NCBI RefSeq assembly: GCF_000775615.1
Contig: NZ_AVPG01000011.1
Coordinates: 1 to 64,000, forward strand
DNA length: 64,000 nucleotides
DNA from: Pontibacillus litoralis JSM 072002
GTDB lineage: Bacteria; Bacillota; Bacilli; Bacillales; BH030062
Direction of reading: 5' to 3'
Position 1 is the stretch's first letter; every line of letters begins with the position of its first letter. Below the pieces are notes generated by a model. That model saw only the letters and a list, made by a program, of their open reading frames with translations. It was not told the DNA's origin and ran no database searches. The position numbers and the translations under genes were made by a program. Of this stretch, positions 44,975 to 55,327 are shown piece by piece.

Positions 44975-45820
44975 CTAAGAAGTCGCTTGTTGTTTAGAAG
45001 TAGCGCAAAACTGTTTAATTTTTTCAGTTAGAATGAGTGGTATTTCCTCAGGGAGAAAATGACCAATATTCTCAAATGTTTCAAGGGATGCTTTCGGCAA
45101 GTCTTCTACAAGTTTGTAGCCGAGAGAAATAGGTAAAACTCGATCTTCCTTGCCCCAAAAAACGAGACACTCAGAATCAATTGCCTGTAAATGCTGTGAG
45201 GGTAAATCTCCTTCACGTTCGCGAATGAGTTTACTTAAACATTGGAACATATTCTTTTTCAGAAAAGGTCTCATATATTCTTGGAGCATTTCTTTGTTGA
45301 TGGTAGCGGGATCATAAACGCATTGGAGTAAAGATTCATAAGCGCCTTTTTTGTATAAATAACGCTTCACGTAAAGTGGGAAAAAGGGCAACTTTGTGAG
45401 AAATTGCATGATACTACTTGCTTTTCCTTGATAAGTTGAAGGGGCGAATAAGATAAGCTTTTCTACCCGATTAGGATAAAGGTGACTAAACAAAAGGGCA
45501 ACTTGACCTCCCATTGAATGCCCTGCAATGGTTGCTTTTGGAATGTTATGCTTGTCTAATAATTCAGCTATAATAGTGGCGAAATTACGGTAAGTGAATT
45601 CGTAAGATGGCACTTTATCGGTGTCTCCAAATGGTGGATAGTCAAATGTAAAGATGGTAAATTGATCCAAAAGCTCAGAAATCATAAATCGATAACAGAA
45701 TTTCGATGAAAATAATCCATGTACGAATACAATGGCTGGTTTCGGTGTGGAGGAGGTGGAATGATACTGGTACGAAACGTTAATACCATTATGAGTTAGC
45801 CATAAATATTCTTTGTTCAT
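44975..45820 (-). CDS. yugF: Alpha/beta hydrolase YugF
   Basis: A 281-residue alpha/beta hydrolase with the nucleophile elbow GHSMGG and the preceding oxyanion 'VFVHGLFSSKF', an Asp acid near 'FWGKEDRVLPI' and the last His in 'ENIGHFLPEE'. The full catalytic triad is present, but the substrate is unknown. ACGGAGG precedes the ATG at 45818-45820. The hairpin AACAACAAGC / GCTTGTTGTT (about 44961-44996) overlaps its last codons and is the likely terminator. Confidence 0.87.
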   Translation of the reverse strand: MNKEYLWLTHNGINVSYQYHSTSSTPKPAIVFVHGLFSSKFCYRFMISELLDQFTIFTFDYPPFGDTDKVPSYEFTYRNFATIIAELLDKHNIPKATIAGHSMGGQVALLFSHLYPNRVEKLILFAPSTYQGKASSIMQFLTKLPFFPLYVKRYLYKKGAYESLLQCVYDPATINKEMLQEYMRPFLKKNMFQCLSKLIREREGDLPSQHLQAIDSECLVFWGKEDRVLPISLGYKLVEDLPKASLETFENIGHFLPEEIPLILTEKIKQFCATSKQQATS

Positions 45821-45965
45821 TGCTACTCTGCCTCCGTATCTAATGTTGTATTTATCTTTTGTTTCTTGTGAAATGATCAATAACATTATACGTATAGAGT
45901 ATACAGTATAAATGAACACCTTTTACAAAAACTAAACATTATTTTAAAGCAGTTCACAATTAAAT

Positions 45966-46145
45966 GTGATAGAATTAAAAAATTTAGTGGAGGAAAATCC
46001 TTAAACCTTACTATACGCAAAAAAAGCGGAATCATGTCAGGGGATTGTTGGCAAACTAAAAAAGCAAAGCGATTTAATCCGCTTTGCTAAACAGGGGGAA
46101 TACGATAAAGTGTTTCGTTACATGTATTTCCCACCTGATGAATAA
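45966..46145 (+). pseudogene. Possible remnant of a small gene with an in-frame stop
   Basis: One frame reads VIELKNLVEENP, a TAA at 46002-46004, then LLYAKKAESCQGIVGKLKK, RFAKQGEYDKVFRYMYFPPDE and a stop. The composition after the TAA looks like real protein (mixed charge and aromatic residues). A GTGGAGG ribosome-like site at 45987-45993 has no standard start codon in range. Either a small gene has lost its start, or this is chance. No family is recognised. Confidence 0.3.
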
Positions 46146-46174
46146 ATAAACCTAAAAAATTCAGGAAATTATTT

Positions 46175-46203
46175 TTGCCTGATTGATAAAGATATGATAA
46201 AAT
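46175..46203 (+). promoter_or_regulatory. Promoter of yugI
   Basis: TTGCCT (46175-46180) and TAAAAT (46198-46203) are 17 bases apart. Confidence 0.65.
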
Positions 46204-46255
46204 TATTTATTGCGTGAAATGAAAACGAGAATAATGAATCAGGAGTTGTTTCAAT

Positions 46256-46654
46256 ATGGCAAAGTTTGAAGAAGGTCAAGTGTTACAAGGAAAAATTACA
46301 GGAATTCAGCCTTATGGTGCTTTTGTTGCATTAGATGAAGAAGTTCAGGGGTTAGTTCACATTTCTGAGGTTACTCATGGTTTCGTAAAAGACATCAATG
46401 AGCATTTAAACCTTGGAGATGAAGTGAACGTTAAAATTCTAAACATCGACGAAGAAAAAGGGAAGTACTCTTTATCCATTCGTGCGACTCAAGAGGCTCC
46501 AAAACAAGAGCAAAAGCCTAAGCAGCAACGCAAACCTAAGCAACAACAACAGTTCCAACAAGAAGAAACACCAGCAGGTTTTAACACACTAAAAGACAAG
46601 CTTGATGAGTGGATTAATCAGTCTAAAGAACGCGAAAACACATTCCGTAAGTAA
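46256..46654 (+). CDS. yugI: S1-domain general stress protein 13 (YugI)
   Basis: A 132-residue protein: an N-terminal S1 RNA-binding domain (about 4-72, 'GQVLQGKITGIQPYGAFVALDEEVQGLVHISEV') and a disordered Lys/Gln-rich tail (about 80-105), ending in a small helix. GSP13 binds RNA and associates with ribosomes. The AGGAGTT site fits, and its own promoter and terminator make it a single-gene unit. Confidence 0.92.
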   Translation: MAKFEEGQVLQGKITGIQPYGAFVALDEEVQGLVHISEVTHGFVKDINEHLNLGDEVNVKILNIDEEKGKYSLSIRATQEAPKQEQKPKQQRKPKQQQQFQQEETPAGFNTLKDKLDEWINQSKERENTFRK

Positions 46655-46656
46655 TG

Positions 46657-46689
46657 AAAAATACCGGTCCATAAGACCGGTATTTTTTT
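46657..46689. terminator. Bidirectional terminator between yugI and yuzA
   Basis: AAATACCGGTC / GACCGGTATTT perfect stem with a short loop and T run. Confidence 0.9.
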
Positions 46690-46921
46690 AGCTTTCTGGT
46701 TGAGTTCGATCTGCCATTTCTTCATTTGGCTTGAACAATAGTCCTAAGTTAATTAATCCGCTAATACCTACAAGTGTGTATATGATGCGTGCGAATGCTC
46801 CACTTTGTTCTCCACCACCAAATAGAGAAGCAACTAAATCAAATTGAAACAGTCCAATAAGTCCCCAGTTTATAGCCCCAATAATAACTAAAAGTAATGA
46901 GATTCGTTGTATTACGCTCAT
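46688..46921 (-). CDS. yuzA: DUF378 membrane protein (YuzA)
   Basis: A 77-residue protein with two membrane helices, matching DUF378: 'ISLLLVIIGAINWGLIGLFQFDLVASLFGG' and 'RIIYTLVGISGLINLGLLF'. Function unknown. GAAGGAGG precedes the ATG. It converges with yugI on a shared terminator. Confidence 0.88.
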   Translation of the reverse strand: MSVIQRISLLLVIIGAINWGLIGLFQFDLVASLFGGGEQSGAFARIIYTLVGISGLINLGLLFKPNEEMADRTQPES

Positions 46922-47227
46922 TTTGTTATTCCTCCTTCAAATGAATGGTACAGCTATAGTTTTCTATATTCCCAATAAAATATACCTCTTATTAAATCTA
47001 GAGCGTCACTTGCTGATAAGAATGCTTATGGAGCTTTCCTTTTTAAACAATTTCGAAAGCATATGATATTAGTAAGGAGGAATAGTAAAGAAGATGAAAA
47101 TGAGCACTACCTTTGTCGAATGTGCAACTTTTTTTATTTGTATTCGTTTACATGGTGAGGAGTTCTTGATTTGCTATATTCGTTTCGATAAAGTTAATTT
47201 AGCAAGTAAACTTGGAGGGATACATAT
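46922..47227. other. Control region upstream of pgi
   Basis: It contains a possible 45-codon upstream frame (47094-47231) with an AAGGAGG site. No convincing promoter or riboswitch was recognised. Confidence 0.4.
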
Positions 47228-47231
47228 ATGA
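47094..47231 (+). CDS. Possible short upstream ORF coupled to pgi
   Basis: A 45-codon frame starts at ATG 47094 after AAGGAGG (47074-47080, spacing 13, long) and ends at TGA 47229-47231, overlapping the pgi start as ATGA. The peptide has five Phe, several Cys and Ile, and no family resemblance. Perfect stop-start overlap suggests a translated leader, but the spacing is poor and the frame could be chance. Confidence 0.25.
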   Translation: MKMSTTFVECATFFICIRLHGEEFLICYIRFDKVNLASKLGGIHI

Positions 47232-48580
47232 CACACATTCGTTTTGATTATGAGAAAGCAATGTCCTTTTTTAATCAACAAGAAATTGACAACATGAAAG
47301 ATTATGTGAAACTTGCTCATCATTCTTTACATGAGAAAACAGGAGCAGGAAATGATTTTCTAGGGTGGCTTGATTTGCCTAGCGAATACGATAAAGACGA
47401 ATTTAGTCGTATTCAACAATCAGCAGACAAGATAAAGACCGATTCAGATGTATTAGTCGTTGTCGGGATTGGTGGATCTTATTTAGGTGCTCGGGCTGCG
47501 TTAGAAATGCTCAATCATACATTTTATAATGAATTGACGAAAGAGCAGCGTAAAACGCCACAAGTAATCTTCGTAGGCAATAGTATTAGTGCCCCTTACA
47601 TTAATGATCTATTTGATGTGCTAGAAGGAAAAGATGTATCTGTTAATGTCATTTCTAAAAGTGGTACAACAACAGAACCAGCTATCGCTTTCCGTATTTT
47701 CCGTGACTTCTTAGAGAGAAAATACGGCAAAGAAGAAGCGAGAGAGCGTATTTATGCTACAACGGATCGTCAAAAAGGTGCACTCAAGACGTTAGCGCAA
47801 GAAGAAGGATATGAAAGTTTTATTATCCCTGATGATGTAGGTGGGCGTTTTTCTGTCCTTACAGCTGTTGGGCTATTACCAATTGCGGTCAGTGGAATAG
47901 ATATACAAGAAATGATGAATGGTGCTCAAACGGCTGAACAAGAACTTGCAGCTTCTGAGCTAGACGAAAACCCTGCTTATCAGTACGCCGCTGTACGTAA
48001 CGTGCTTTATAACAAAGGGAAGACGATTGAAATGCTAGTAAATTATGAACCAGCTTTACAATATTTTGCTGAATGGTGGAAGCAGCTATTCGGTGAGAGT
48101 GAAGGAAAGGACCAAAAAGGGATTTTCCCTGCGTCTGCTAACTTTTCTACAGATCTTCATTCAATGGGACAATATGTACAAGATGGTCGCCGTGACTTGT
48201 TTGAAACAGTTATCCACGTTGAGCAGCCAAAGAGTGATGTCACTATTGAAGCAGATGAACAAAACTTAGATGGTTTAAACTATCTTGCAGGTAAAACAAT
48301 TGATTACGTGAATGAGAAAGCATTTGAAGGTACGTTGCTTGCGCATACAGATGGTCAAGTACCGAATTTAATTGTTCATGTGCCACAATTAGATGCATTC
48401 ACATTTGGTTACATGGTGTACTTCTTTGAAAAGGCGTGTGCTATTAGTGGGTACTTACTAGGGGTAAATCCATTTGATCAGCCGGGTGTTGAAGCTTATA
48501 AGAAAAATATGTTCGCTCTATTAGGTAAACCAGGATTTGAAGCGCAAAAAGCAGAACTTGAAAAACGATTAAACAAATAA
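47228..48580 (+). CDS. pgi: Glucose-6-phosphate isomerase
   Basis: A 450-residue short bacterial-type phosphoglucose isomerase. It has '[18 protein letters not shown]' (phosphate binding), '[23 protein letters not shown]' (SIS signature), '[16 protein letters not shown]' and '[21 protein letters not shown]' with the catalytic His; the last helix has '[14 protein letters not shown]'. Complete and intact. CTTGGAGGG sits before the ATG. A hairpin terminator follows. Confidence 0.97.
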   Translation: MTHIRFDYEKAMSFFNQQEIDNMKDYVKLAHHSLHEKTGAGNDFLGWLDLPSEYDKDEFSRIQQSADKIKTDSDVLVVVGIGGSYLGARAALEMLNHTFYNELTKEQRKTPQVIFVGNSISAPYINDLFDVLEGKDVSVNVISKSGTTTEPAIAFRIFRDFLERKYGKEEARERIYATTDRQKGALKTLAQEEGYESFIIPDDVGGRFSVLTAVGLLPIAVSGIDIQEMMNGAQTAEQELAASELDENPAYQYAAVRNVLYNKGKTIEMLVNYEPALQYFAEWWKQLFGESEGKDQKGIFPASANFSTDLHSMGQYVQDGRRDLFETVIHVEQPKSDVTIEADEQNLDGLNYLAGKTIDYVNEKAFEGTLLAHTDGQVPNLIVHVPQLDAFTFGYMVYFFEKACAISGYLLGVNPFDQPGVEAYKKNMFALLGKPGFEAQKAELEKRLNK

Positions 48581-48612
48581 CGTTGGCATGAACCCTTCTG
48601 CCTCTGGTGGAG

Positions 48613-48640
48613 AAACCTGACATGAAATTGTGTCAGGTTT
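48613..48640 (+). terminator. Terminator after pgi
   Basis: AAACCTGACA / TGTCAGGTTT perfect stem with an 8-base loop. Confidence 0.85.
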
Positions 48641-48699
48641 CTTTAGTAATATAAGCAATATTCGCACATGCTAAAGAAAAAAGAGAGGTAGTGAACTTT

Positions 48700-49104
48700 A
48701 TGATTACTATTCCATCAAAGGTTGAGTCACACACCTTTTCCTTGTATGACTTAGAACAGATGTTAAAACCAATAGGCTATGTGATAGGAGGGAATTGGGA
48801 TTATGAACATGGTTCCTTTGATTATAAAATGGAGGACGATGAAGGATATCAGTTTTTACGTGTCCCATTTATTGCGGTGAATGGCCAACTAGATGATAAA
48901 GAAGTAAGGGTGAAGCTCGGTCAGCCTTATTTATTAGCTCATCAATACCAGAGTGGACTAGATGATCAGGTGCATAGCGGAAATATTCAAGCGGCCTTTA
49001 ACCAATTTCAAGAGCCAGAAAATCCCGATGCAGAAGTCCCGGAGCGTATCATTGAAATTGGTCAGCAACTCGTGTTCCAATTAGAGGAAGTATTATTTTC
49101 TTAA
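48700..49104 (+). CDS. yugN: YugN-like family protein
   Basis: A 134-residue soluble protein of the YugN family. Marks are 'LEQMLKPIGYVIGGNWDYEHGSFDYKMED' and 'YLFLRVPF'-type strands ('EGYQFLRVPFIAVNGQLD'), then 'EPENPDAEVPERIIEIGQQLV'. Function unknown; in B. subtilis yugN and the yugO potassium channel are neighbours. GAGAGGTAG lies before the ATG at 48700; an in-frame GTG at 48691 is a less likely start. Its last 12 bases overlap the 3' end of yugO. Confidence 0.85.
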   Translation: MITIPSKVESHTFSLYDLEQMLKPIGYVIGGNWDYEHGSFDYKMEDDEGYQFLRVPFIAVNGQLDDKEVRVKLGQPYLLAHQYQSGLDDQVHSGNIQAAFNQFQEPENPDAEVPERIIEIGQQLVFQLEEVLFS

Positions 49105-50097
49105 AGGGGATAATACAATTAAATCGTCTGCATTCGTCAAAATAGTTTGAGTGGGTGGGTTTATGTGTAACTCACCTTCTTTTATTAGTCCTAACAATAA
49201 GTCCTCTTGTTTTAGAAATTCTAGCGAGCACGTGAGAAACGTTTCACCAACTAAATGATGGGGAACTTCAACTTGTTTGTATTGCTGACTGGATAATTGA
49301 CCTACTAATGTATAAAAGGGATCTGTTTGTCCTTTGCGGTATAGAGCATGAAAGAAAAGCGTACTCATAAAATCATTGGAACGAATGACGGTGTCGGCCC
49401 CAGCTCGTTTCGCATTGGCAATTTGTTCTTTCGTTAATATTTCGGTAATGATGAATATGTTAGGGTTTAACCCTCGGATCGCTACAGTATCTAAAATGCT
49501 ACTTTGATCTGCTTGTCGTTCTTCCATAGACGGGTCGGAAGTAATAATGGCCGCTCTTGCTTTTGCTATATTTGCTTTCATTAACGTATCGTCCTCAGAA
49601 CCGTTACCTTGGATGAAATGAATAGGCCATTGCTTGTAAGGGATAGCCCTTAGCGTATGATCTATTAATACAACGTGTTCTTTCGGTGCAAATTGTTGTA
49701 CCATCTCTACTAATTGCTTCGTGCGTTCATTCCAACCAATAAATATAATATGCTGCTCGCCTTTATATTCTATTTTCCCTTTGGCTAAATCTTTTTCGTA
49801 TTTTACCGTTGAGGCGGAAACCGTTGCCATATAAAAGGTAACTAACCCTCCTCCTGCAATGATTAATAAAATGCCTACTATTTTCCCAGTGACTGTTTCA
49901 GGAACAAGATCTCCGTACCCGACTGTTGAGCCTGTAATGACGGCCCACCATATCCCTTCAAATACAGTTGGAAATGCTTCAGGTTCTATCCAGTGAATGA
50001 CAATACCAAAGAAAACCATAAAAGTAGCAACAGTAAGCAGTAAACGCAGAAAAATAGGTGTTCGAAAATACCATTGAAAAAACGTATGCAAACTCAT
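49093..50097 (-). CDS. yugO: Potassium channel with TrkA-N regulatory domain (YugO)
   Basis: A 334-residue K+ channel: two membrane helices flanking a pore loop with the selectivity filter STVGYGD (about 57-63), then an RCK/TrkA-N domain (about 125-240) and a C-terminal region. In B. subtilis YugO drives electrical signalling in biofilms and K+ release. TGAGGAG precedes the ATG at 50095-50097, and a longer unsupported frame is ignored. It converges with yugN, the two coding ends overlapping by 12 bases. Confidence 0.92.
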   Translation of the reverse strand: MSLHTFFQWYFRTPIFLRLLLTVATFMVFFGIVIHWIEPEAFPTVFEGIWWAVITGSTVGYGDLVPETVTGKIVGILLIIAGGGLVTFYMATVSASTVKYEKDLAKGKIEYKGEQHIIFIGWNERTKQLVEMVQQFAPKEHVVLIDHTLRAIPYKQWPIHFIQGNGSEDDTLMKANIAKARAAIITSDPSMEERQADQSSILDTVAIRGLNPNIFIITEILTKEQIANAKRAGADTVIRSNDFMSTLFFHALYRKGQTDPFYTLVGQLSSQQYKQVEVPHHLVGETFLTCSLEFLKQEDLLLGLIKEGELHINPPTQTILTNADDLIVLSPLRK

Positions 50098-50161
50098 AAG
50101 AATCTCCTCATTTTTTGTACTAGTATTGTCCACATTAAGCATAATCAAACCATTCCATTTT

Positions 50162-50206
50162 AAAAACGAACGATATAACGAAATAACAAATTAAATATTC
50201 GTTTTT
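50162..50206 (+). promoter_or_regulatory. Candidate PurR boxes upstream of xpt
   Basis: AAAACGAACGAT (about 50163-50174) and the opposed AATATTCGTTTTT (50194-50206) resemble paired inverted PurBoxes (consensus AWWWCCGAACWWT). Each has one or two mismatches. They lie just upstream of the xpt promoter, as in B. subtilis. Confidence 0.45.
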
Positions 50207-50219
50207 TGTTCTTTTTCTA

Positions 50220-50247
50220 TTGAAATTTTGTTTGAGGTTGTTATAAT
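50220..50247 (+). promoter_or_regulatory. Promoter of xpt-pbuX
   Basis: TTGAAA (50220-50225) and TATAAT (50242-50247) are 16 bases apart. The guanine riboswitch begins about 20 bases after the expected start. Confidence 0.75.
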
Positions 50248-50271
50248 GAGGATAATTTCATAAAATATTGT

Positions 50272-50342
50272 TGCTCATATAATAGTGGGGATATGGCCTA
50301 CGAGTTTCTACCAGATTACCGTAAATGATCTGACTATGAGTA
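50272..50342 (+). ncRNA. Guanine-class purine riboswitch (xpt leader)
   Basis: P1 pairs GCTCATA with TATGAGT. The core follows the class pattern: ATATGGCCTACGAG (P2/L2), TTTCTACC, then ATTACCGTAAATGAT (P3/L3) and GACTATGAG. The C in the GACTATG junction (position 74 of the xpt aptamer) specifies guanine over adenine. A terminator follows at 50367-50413, so ligand binding should stop transcription of xpt-pbuX. Confidence 0.92.
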
Positions 50343-50366
50343 TTGCTTTTGTTCATATTTATTAGT

Positions 50367-52329
<1,963 letters not shown>

Positions 52330-52528
52330 TGAAAGGATAAAAAGGAAGCGGCTTTCTTTATATCAATAAAATGGCATGGTTACAATATTAAAATGTGACA
52401 AAAATGTGTAGTTTATGTAATCGTTTTCTAAAAATATGTTTAGATGTCCCCGTTTTGTTTTCGTTTTCGTTACAATAGAATTTACACGCTATGTTTAACG
52501 TGTACAACGAATGAAGGGGTTCAAATCG

Positions 52529-52888
52529 ATGATATATGAGGTAGTAAAAGAACATCACAAAACGAACAAAAACCCGCTCAAGCTGTCTGTAGGCGATCAA
52601 ATCACTTTTAAAGCAAGAGTAAGTGGTCCAGAAGTGTATGAGCGTTGGGTATATTGTCTTCATGAAGTTTCAGGTCTTGAAGGATGGGTGCCAGAACAAC
52701 TTATTTATAAATATAAAGACTATGAAGGTGTTATGATGAGAAGTTATAGCGCTAATGAATTAGAAGTAGATATTGGTGATAAGTTTCAAGTGCTTGAAGT
52801 GTTAAATGGCTGGGTGTGGGGGAAGTTAATTTCATCAGGTGAGATGGGATGGCTTCCGAAGCAATGCCTAGAAGATTTTATAGAATAA
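52529..52888 (+). CDS. Tandem SH3-domain protein
   Basis: A 119-residue protein consisting of two SH3-like repeats: 'LSVGDQITFKARVSGPEVYERWVYCLH' and 'EVDIGDKFQVLEVLNGWVWGKLI', each ended by a GWVP or GWLP motif. There is no signal peptide, so it is likely cytoplasmic, unlike secreted SH3b proteins. The partner is unknown. GAAGGGGTTC precedes the ATG at 52529; the upstream in-frame ATG overlaps it. A hairpin follows. Confidence 0.75.
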   Translation: MIYEVVKEHHKTNKNPLKLSVGDQITFKARVSGPEVYERWVYCLHEVSGLEGWVPEQLIYKYKDYEGVMMRSYSANELEVDIGDKFQVLEVLNGWVWGKLISSGEMGWLPKQCLEDFIE

Positions 52889-52896
52889 TAACAGCT

Positions 52897-52936
52897 AGCC
52901 CTAGCATTATCTTTCGGTGCTAGGGTGTTTGTTTCT
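52897..52936 (+). terminator. Terminator after the SH3 protein
   Basis: AGCCCTAGCA / TGCTAGGGTG stem with a short T-rich tail. Confidence 0.7.
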
Positions 52937-53000
52937 AGACATGTTAGTGTTTTACCATTGATTACGATAAGATAAGTAAAAAGAGAAAGGGGAATGCAAC

Positions 53001-54059
53001 GTGGAACAACAGCAGATGGATTTCTTAATGGAATTATTAACAACACCTTCACCGTCTAGTTTAGAAATGGGTATTCAAAAAAAGTGGTTGGAATATGTGA
53101 GGCCTTATGCTGATGAAATACGAACAGACAATGCTGGCAATGTCATCGGTGTATTAAATCCAGAGGCTGAATTTAAAATTATGTTGGCTGGTCATTGTGA
53201 TGAAATTGGGTTAGTCATTAATCGGGTGGACGAACGAGGCTTTCTTCATTTTGATAAAATGGGTGGAATTAATCCCAAGGCAGCTGTTGGCATGAAAGTT
53301 ACTGTTCTAGGTTATGGTGGCACGGTTACGGGAGTGATTGGCGTCAATGCCCAACACCATGGTGGATTAAAGGGAGACTTTAGCTTAGAGAATTTGTTCA
53401 TTGACTGTGGTGCGAAATCCAAAGAAGAAATGGAACGGTATGTACAAATCGGTGATCTAGCAGTATATAAACGAGAGCCTGAAATACTAATGGATCGATA
53501 CCTATCTGGAAGAGGATTAGATAATCGTACGGGATCCTTTATTGTAGCGGAGGTATTGCGCCAATTATCACAACATAACCTAAACGTTGGTGTATATGCA
53601 GCCAGTACAGTAAACGAAGAAACTAATATGGGAGGGGCGTATTTTGCGGCAGCTGGAATAGAACCAACGATGGCCATTGCCGTGGACGTTACATTTGCTA
53701 CGGACTATCCGAAAGTGGACAGCAACAAGCATGGTGATGTCCGTTTAGAGAAAGGGCCAGTATTAGCGAAAGGGGCACCGATCAATCGGAAAATGAATAA
53801 ACCACTTGAAAATGCTGCCAAGTCTTTAAATTTGAATGTGCAATATGAATTGACACCGAGAATGACTGGTACAGATGCAGATAAAATGCGTTTGACTGGA
53901 CAAGGTGTTCCTGTAAGTTTAGTTTCCTTGCCGCTTCGTTACATGCACTCGCCTGTAGAGACAGCTAGCATGCAAGACATAGAAGAAGAAATAGCATTGC
54001 TGGTACATATGATTAAGGAAATGACTGGAGAAGAAAGTTTGAACCCATTAGAAGATTAA
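53001..54059 (+). CDS. M42 family metallopeptidase (glutamyl aminopeptidase-like)
   Basis: A 352-residue M42 aminopeptidase: 'MLAGHCDEIGLVINRVDERGFL' (first metal ligand His-Asp), 'SGRGLDNRTGSFIVAEVLR' (bridging Asp), 'ASTVNEETNMGGAYFAA' (catalytic Glu) and 'MRYMHSPVET' (last His). Such enzymes form dodecamers that trim peptides in the cytosol; some relatives are cellulase-like in old annotations. It starts at GTG with AAAGGGG upstream. Family member identity (YsdC/YtoP/FrvX) is not resolved. Confidence 0.9.
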   Translation: MEQQQMDFLMELLTTPSPSSLEMGIQKKWLEYVRPYADEIRTDNAGNVIGVLNPEAEFKIMLAGHCDEIGLVINRVDERGFLHFDKMGGINPKAAVGMKVTVLGYGGTVTGVIGVNAQHHGGLKGDFSLENLFIDCGAKSKEEMERYVQIGDLAVYKREPEILMDRYLSGRGLDNRTGSFIVAEVLRQLSQHNLNVGVYAASTVNEETNMGGAYFAAAGIEPTMAIAVDVTFATDYPKVDSNKHGDVRLEKGPVLAKGAPINRKMNKPLENAAKSLNLNVQYELTPRMTGTDADKMRLTGQGVPVSLVSLPLRYMHSPVETASMQDIEEEIALLVHMIKEMTGEESLNPLED

Positions 54060-54145
54060 ACGATAATATGTATGAAAAACTTTTTTCTGTTCAAATGTGA
54101 TTTTTTTTATTATAATGAGAATTGTATTCAACTAAATAACGATTC

Positions 54146-54290
54146 CATCTTCGGGGCAGGGTGCAATTCCCGACCGACGGTGATGAACCCACTTGGTGTT
54201 CTAAGTCCGTGACCCGTTTAGCCAATAGGTTAAACGGTTGACCTAGTGTGAATCTAGGACCGACAGTTAAAGTCTGGATGGGAGAAGATG
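54146..54290 (+). ncRNA. FMN riboswitch (RFN element)
   Basis: P1 pairs CATCTTC with GAAGATG. The highly conserved RFN blocks are present: GGGGCAGGGTGCAATTCCCG, ACCGACGGTGAT, the TGACCCGTTTA/TAAACGGTTGAC hairpin and the CTGGATGGGAGAAGATG end. FMN binding should favour the terminator at 54341-54377 and shut off ribU. Confidence 0.96.
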
Positions 54291-54340
54291 TTGAGCGAAA
54301 AAATGGGTGTATAGGTACCCTTATTTCCTGATGACTAATT

Positions 54341-54377
54341 CCCCCCTGAAGTATGCTTATTACTTGAGGGGTTTTTA
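54341..54377 (+). terminator. Riboswitch-controlled terminator of ribU
   Basis: CCCCT-n-AAGTA / TACTT-n-AGGGG stem followed by five T residues. Confidence 0.85.
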
Positions 54378-54457
54378 TGATGGTCGTTTATATGTGGGAA
54401 ATACGTTCACCTTCATCTGGGATGTGAATCGGTAAGAAGAGATGAAGGAGGAGATCG

Positions 54458-55039
54458 ATGATGCAACCAAGTAAAGGGAGCTCATCCAAATTAGTAAAAC
54501 TCATTACACTTTCGTTAATGGGGACCATTGCTTTATTGCTCATGCTTTTAGATTTCCCATTGCCAATGTTACCACCATTTCTAAAGGTAGACTTAAGTGA
54601 CATACCAGCACTATTTGCGGCACTTCTATTCTCACCAATTGCAGGTGTCATTGTAGAAGTGTTCAAAAACGGCCTACACTTTATGTTGGGAAGTGGGGAT
54701 CCAATTGGTTCATTAGCAAACCTACTAGCGGGTATCATGTTTATACTGCCAGTTTCGATGTTCTATCATCGTTTTAAAACAGTAAAGAGCATTGTATCTG
54801 GGCTAGTGACTGGTACCATTATTATGGCAATTGGTATGTCAGTGTTAAACTATTTTGTTATTTTGCCGGCATACGCTTGGTTAATGGGATTTGAAGTAGA
54901 GGGAACGAAGCTAGGCTATATTACTGCGGGGATTATTCCGTTTAATGTTATTAAAGGCGTAATCGTCAGCTTGTTATTCATTCCGTTATTCATGAAATTA
55001 AAGCCATGGTTGGAACAAAAACAAGCTAAATTGACGTAA
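54458..55039 (+). CDS. ribU: Riboflavin transporter, ECF S-component RibU
   Basis: A 193-residue S-component with about five or six membrane helices: 'LITLSLMGTIALLLMLLDFPLP', 'VDLSDIPALFAALLFSPIAGVIVE' (riboflavin site) and 'PFNVIKGVIVSLLFIPL' (docking to the EcfT/A module). The FMN riboswitch in front confirms the vitamin. The shared energising module is encoded elsewhere. AAGGAGGAG precedes the ATG; a strong terminator follows. Confidence 0.95.
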   Translation: MMQPSKGSSSKLVKLITLSLMGTIALLLMLLDFPLPMLPPFLKVDLSDIPALFAALLFSPIAGVIVEVFKNGLHFMLGSGDPIGSLANLLAGIMFILPVSMFYHRFKTVKSIVSGLVTGTIIMAIGMSVLNYFVILPAYAWLMGFEVEGTKLGYITAGIIPFNVIKGVIVSLLFIPLFMKLKPWLEQKQAKLT

Positions 55040-55049
55040 CGATAAAATG

Positions 55050-55097
55050 TAAAGGTGTTACAGAAGTAGAGGAATACTTCTGTAACACCTTTTTTTA
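55050..55097 (+). terminator. Terminator after ribU
   Basis: AAGGTGTTACAGAAGTA / TACTTCTGTAACACCTT perfect 17-pair stem with a 6-base loop and T run. Confidence 0.93.
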
Positions 55098-55227
55098 TTT
55101 TCTATAAAGTTTCACAAGTTTATTAAAAAACGGTAAAGTTGTTTACATTTCGTTCATATTAAAAATACTTAAAACGGCGTAGTGTTTAGTGTTTGGTCAA
55201 GAAATGGGCTTTTGGTTAATTAATAAC

Positions 55228-55303
55228 TTCACAATATCTTAAACGTTTTTACATCATTGCTTTAAATAGAATCAATCTTTTCACATTATACTTTTACTTA
55301 ACT
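55228..55303 (+). promoter_or_regulatory. Candidate PhoP-box cluster and promoter of the phosphoester operon
   Basis: TTCACA (55228), TTTACA (55248) and TTCACA (55280), with near matches TTAAAC (55239), TTTAAA (55261), TTTACT (55293) and TTAACT (55298), lie roughly one to three helical turns apart. They resemble PhoP boxes (TTHACA repeats). A TATACT at 55287-55292 has no good -35, as expected of an activated promoter. PhoP control is inferred. Confidence 0.45.
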
Positions 55304-55327
55304 TGAAACAATTGTGGGGGGATGGAG

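Larger units (their letters stand above)
45821..46255. other. Intergenic stretch between yugF and yugI
   Basis: It contains a possible broken small gene (45966-46145) and the yugI promoter (46175-46203). Otherwise I see no feature. Confidence 0.5.
54060..54457. other. Leader region of ribU
   Basis: It holds a TATAAT (54111-54116), the FMN riboswitch (54146-54290), a terminator (54341-54377) and the AAGGAGGAG ribosome site of ribU. Confidence 0.7.

Noticed and set aside
54388-54738. 116-codon frame opposite ribU
   Set aside because: Antisense to riboflavin transporter codons and its leader; no supporting signals.
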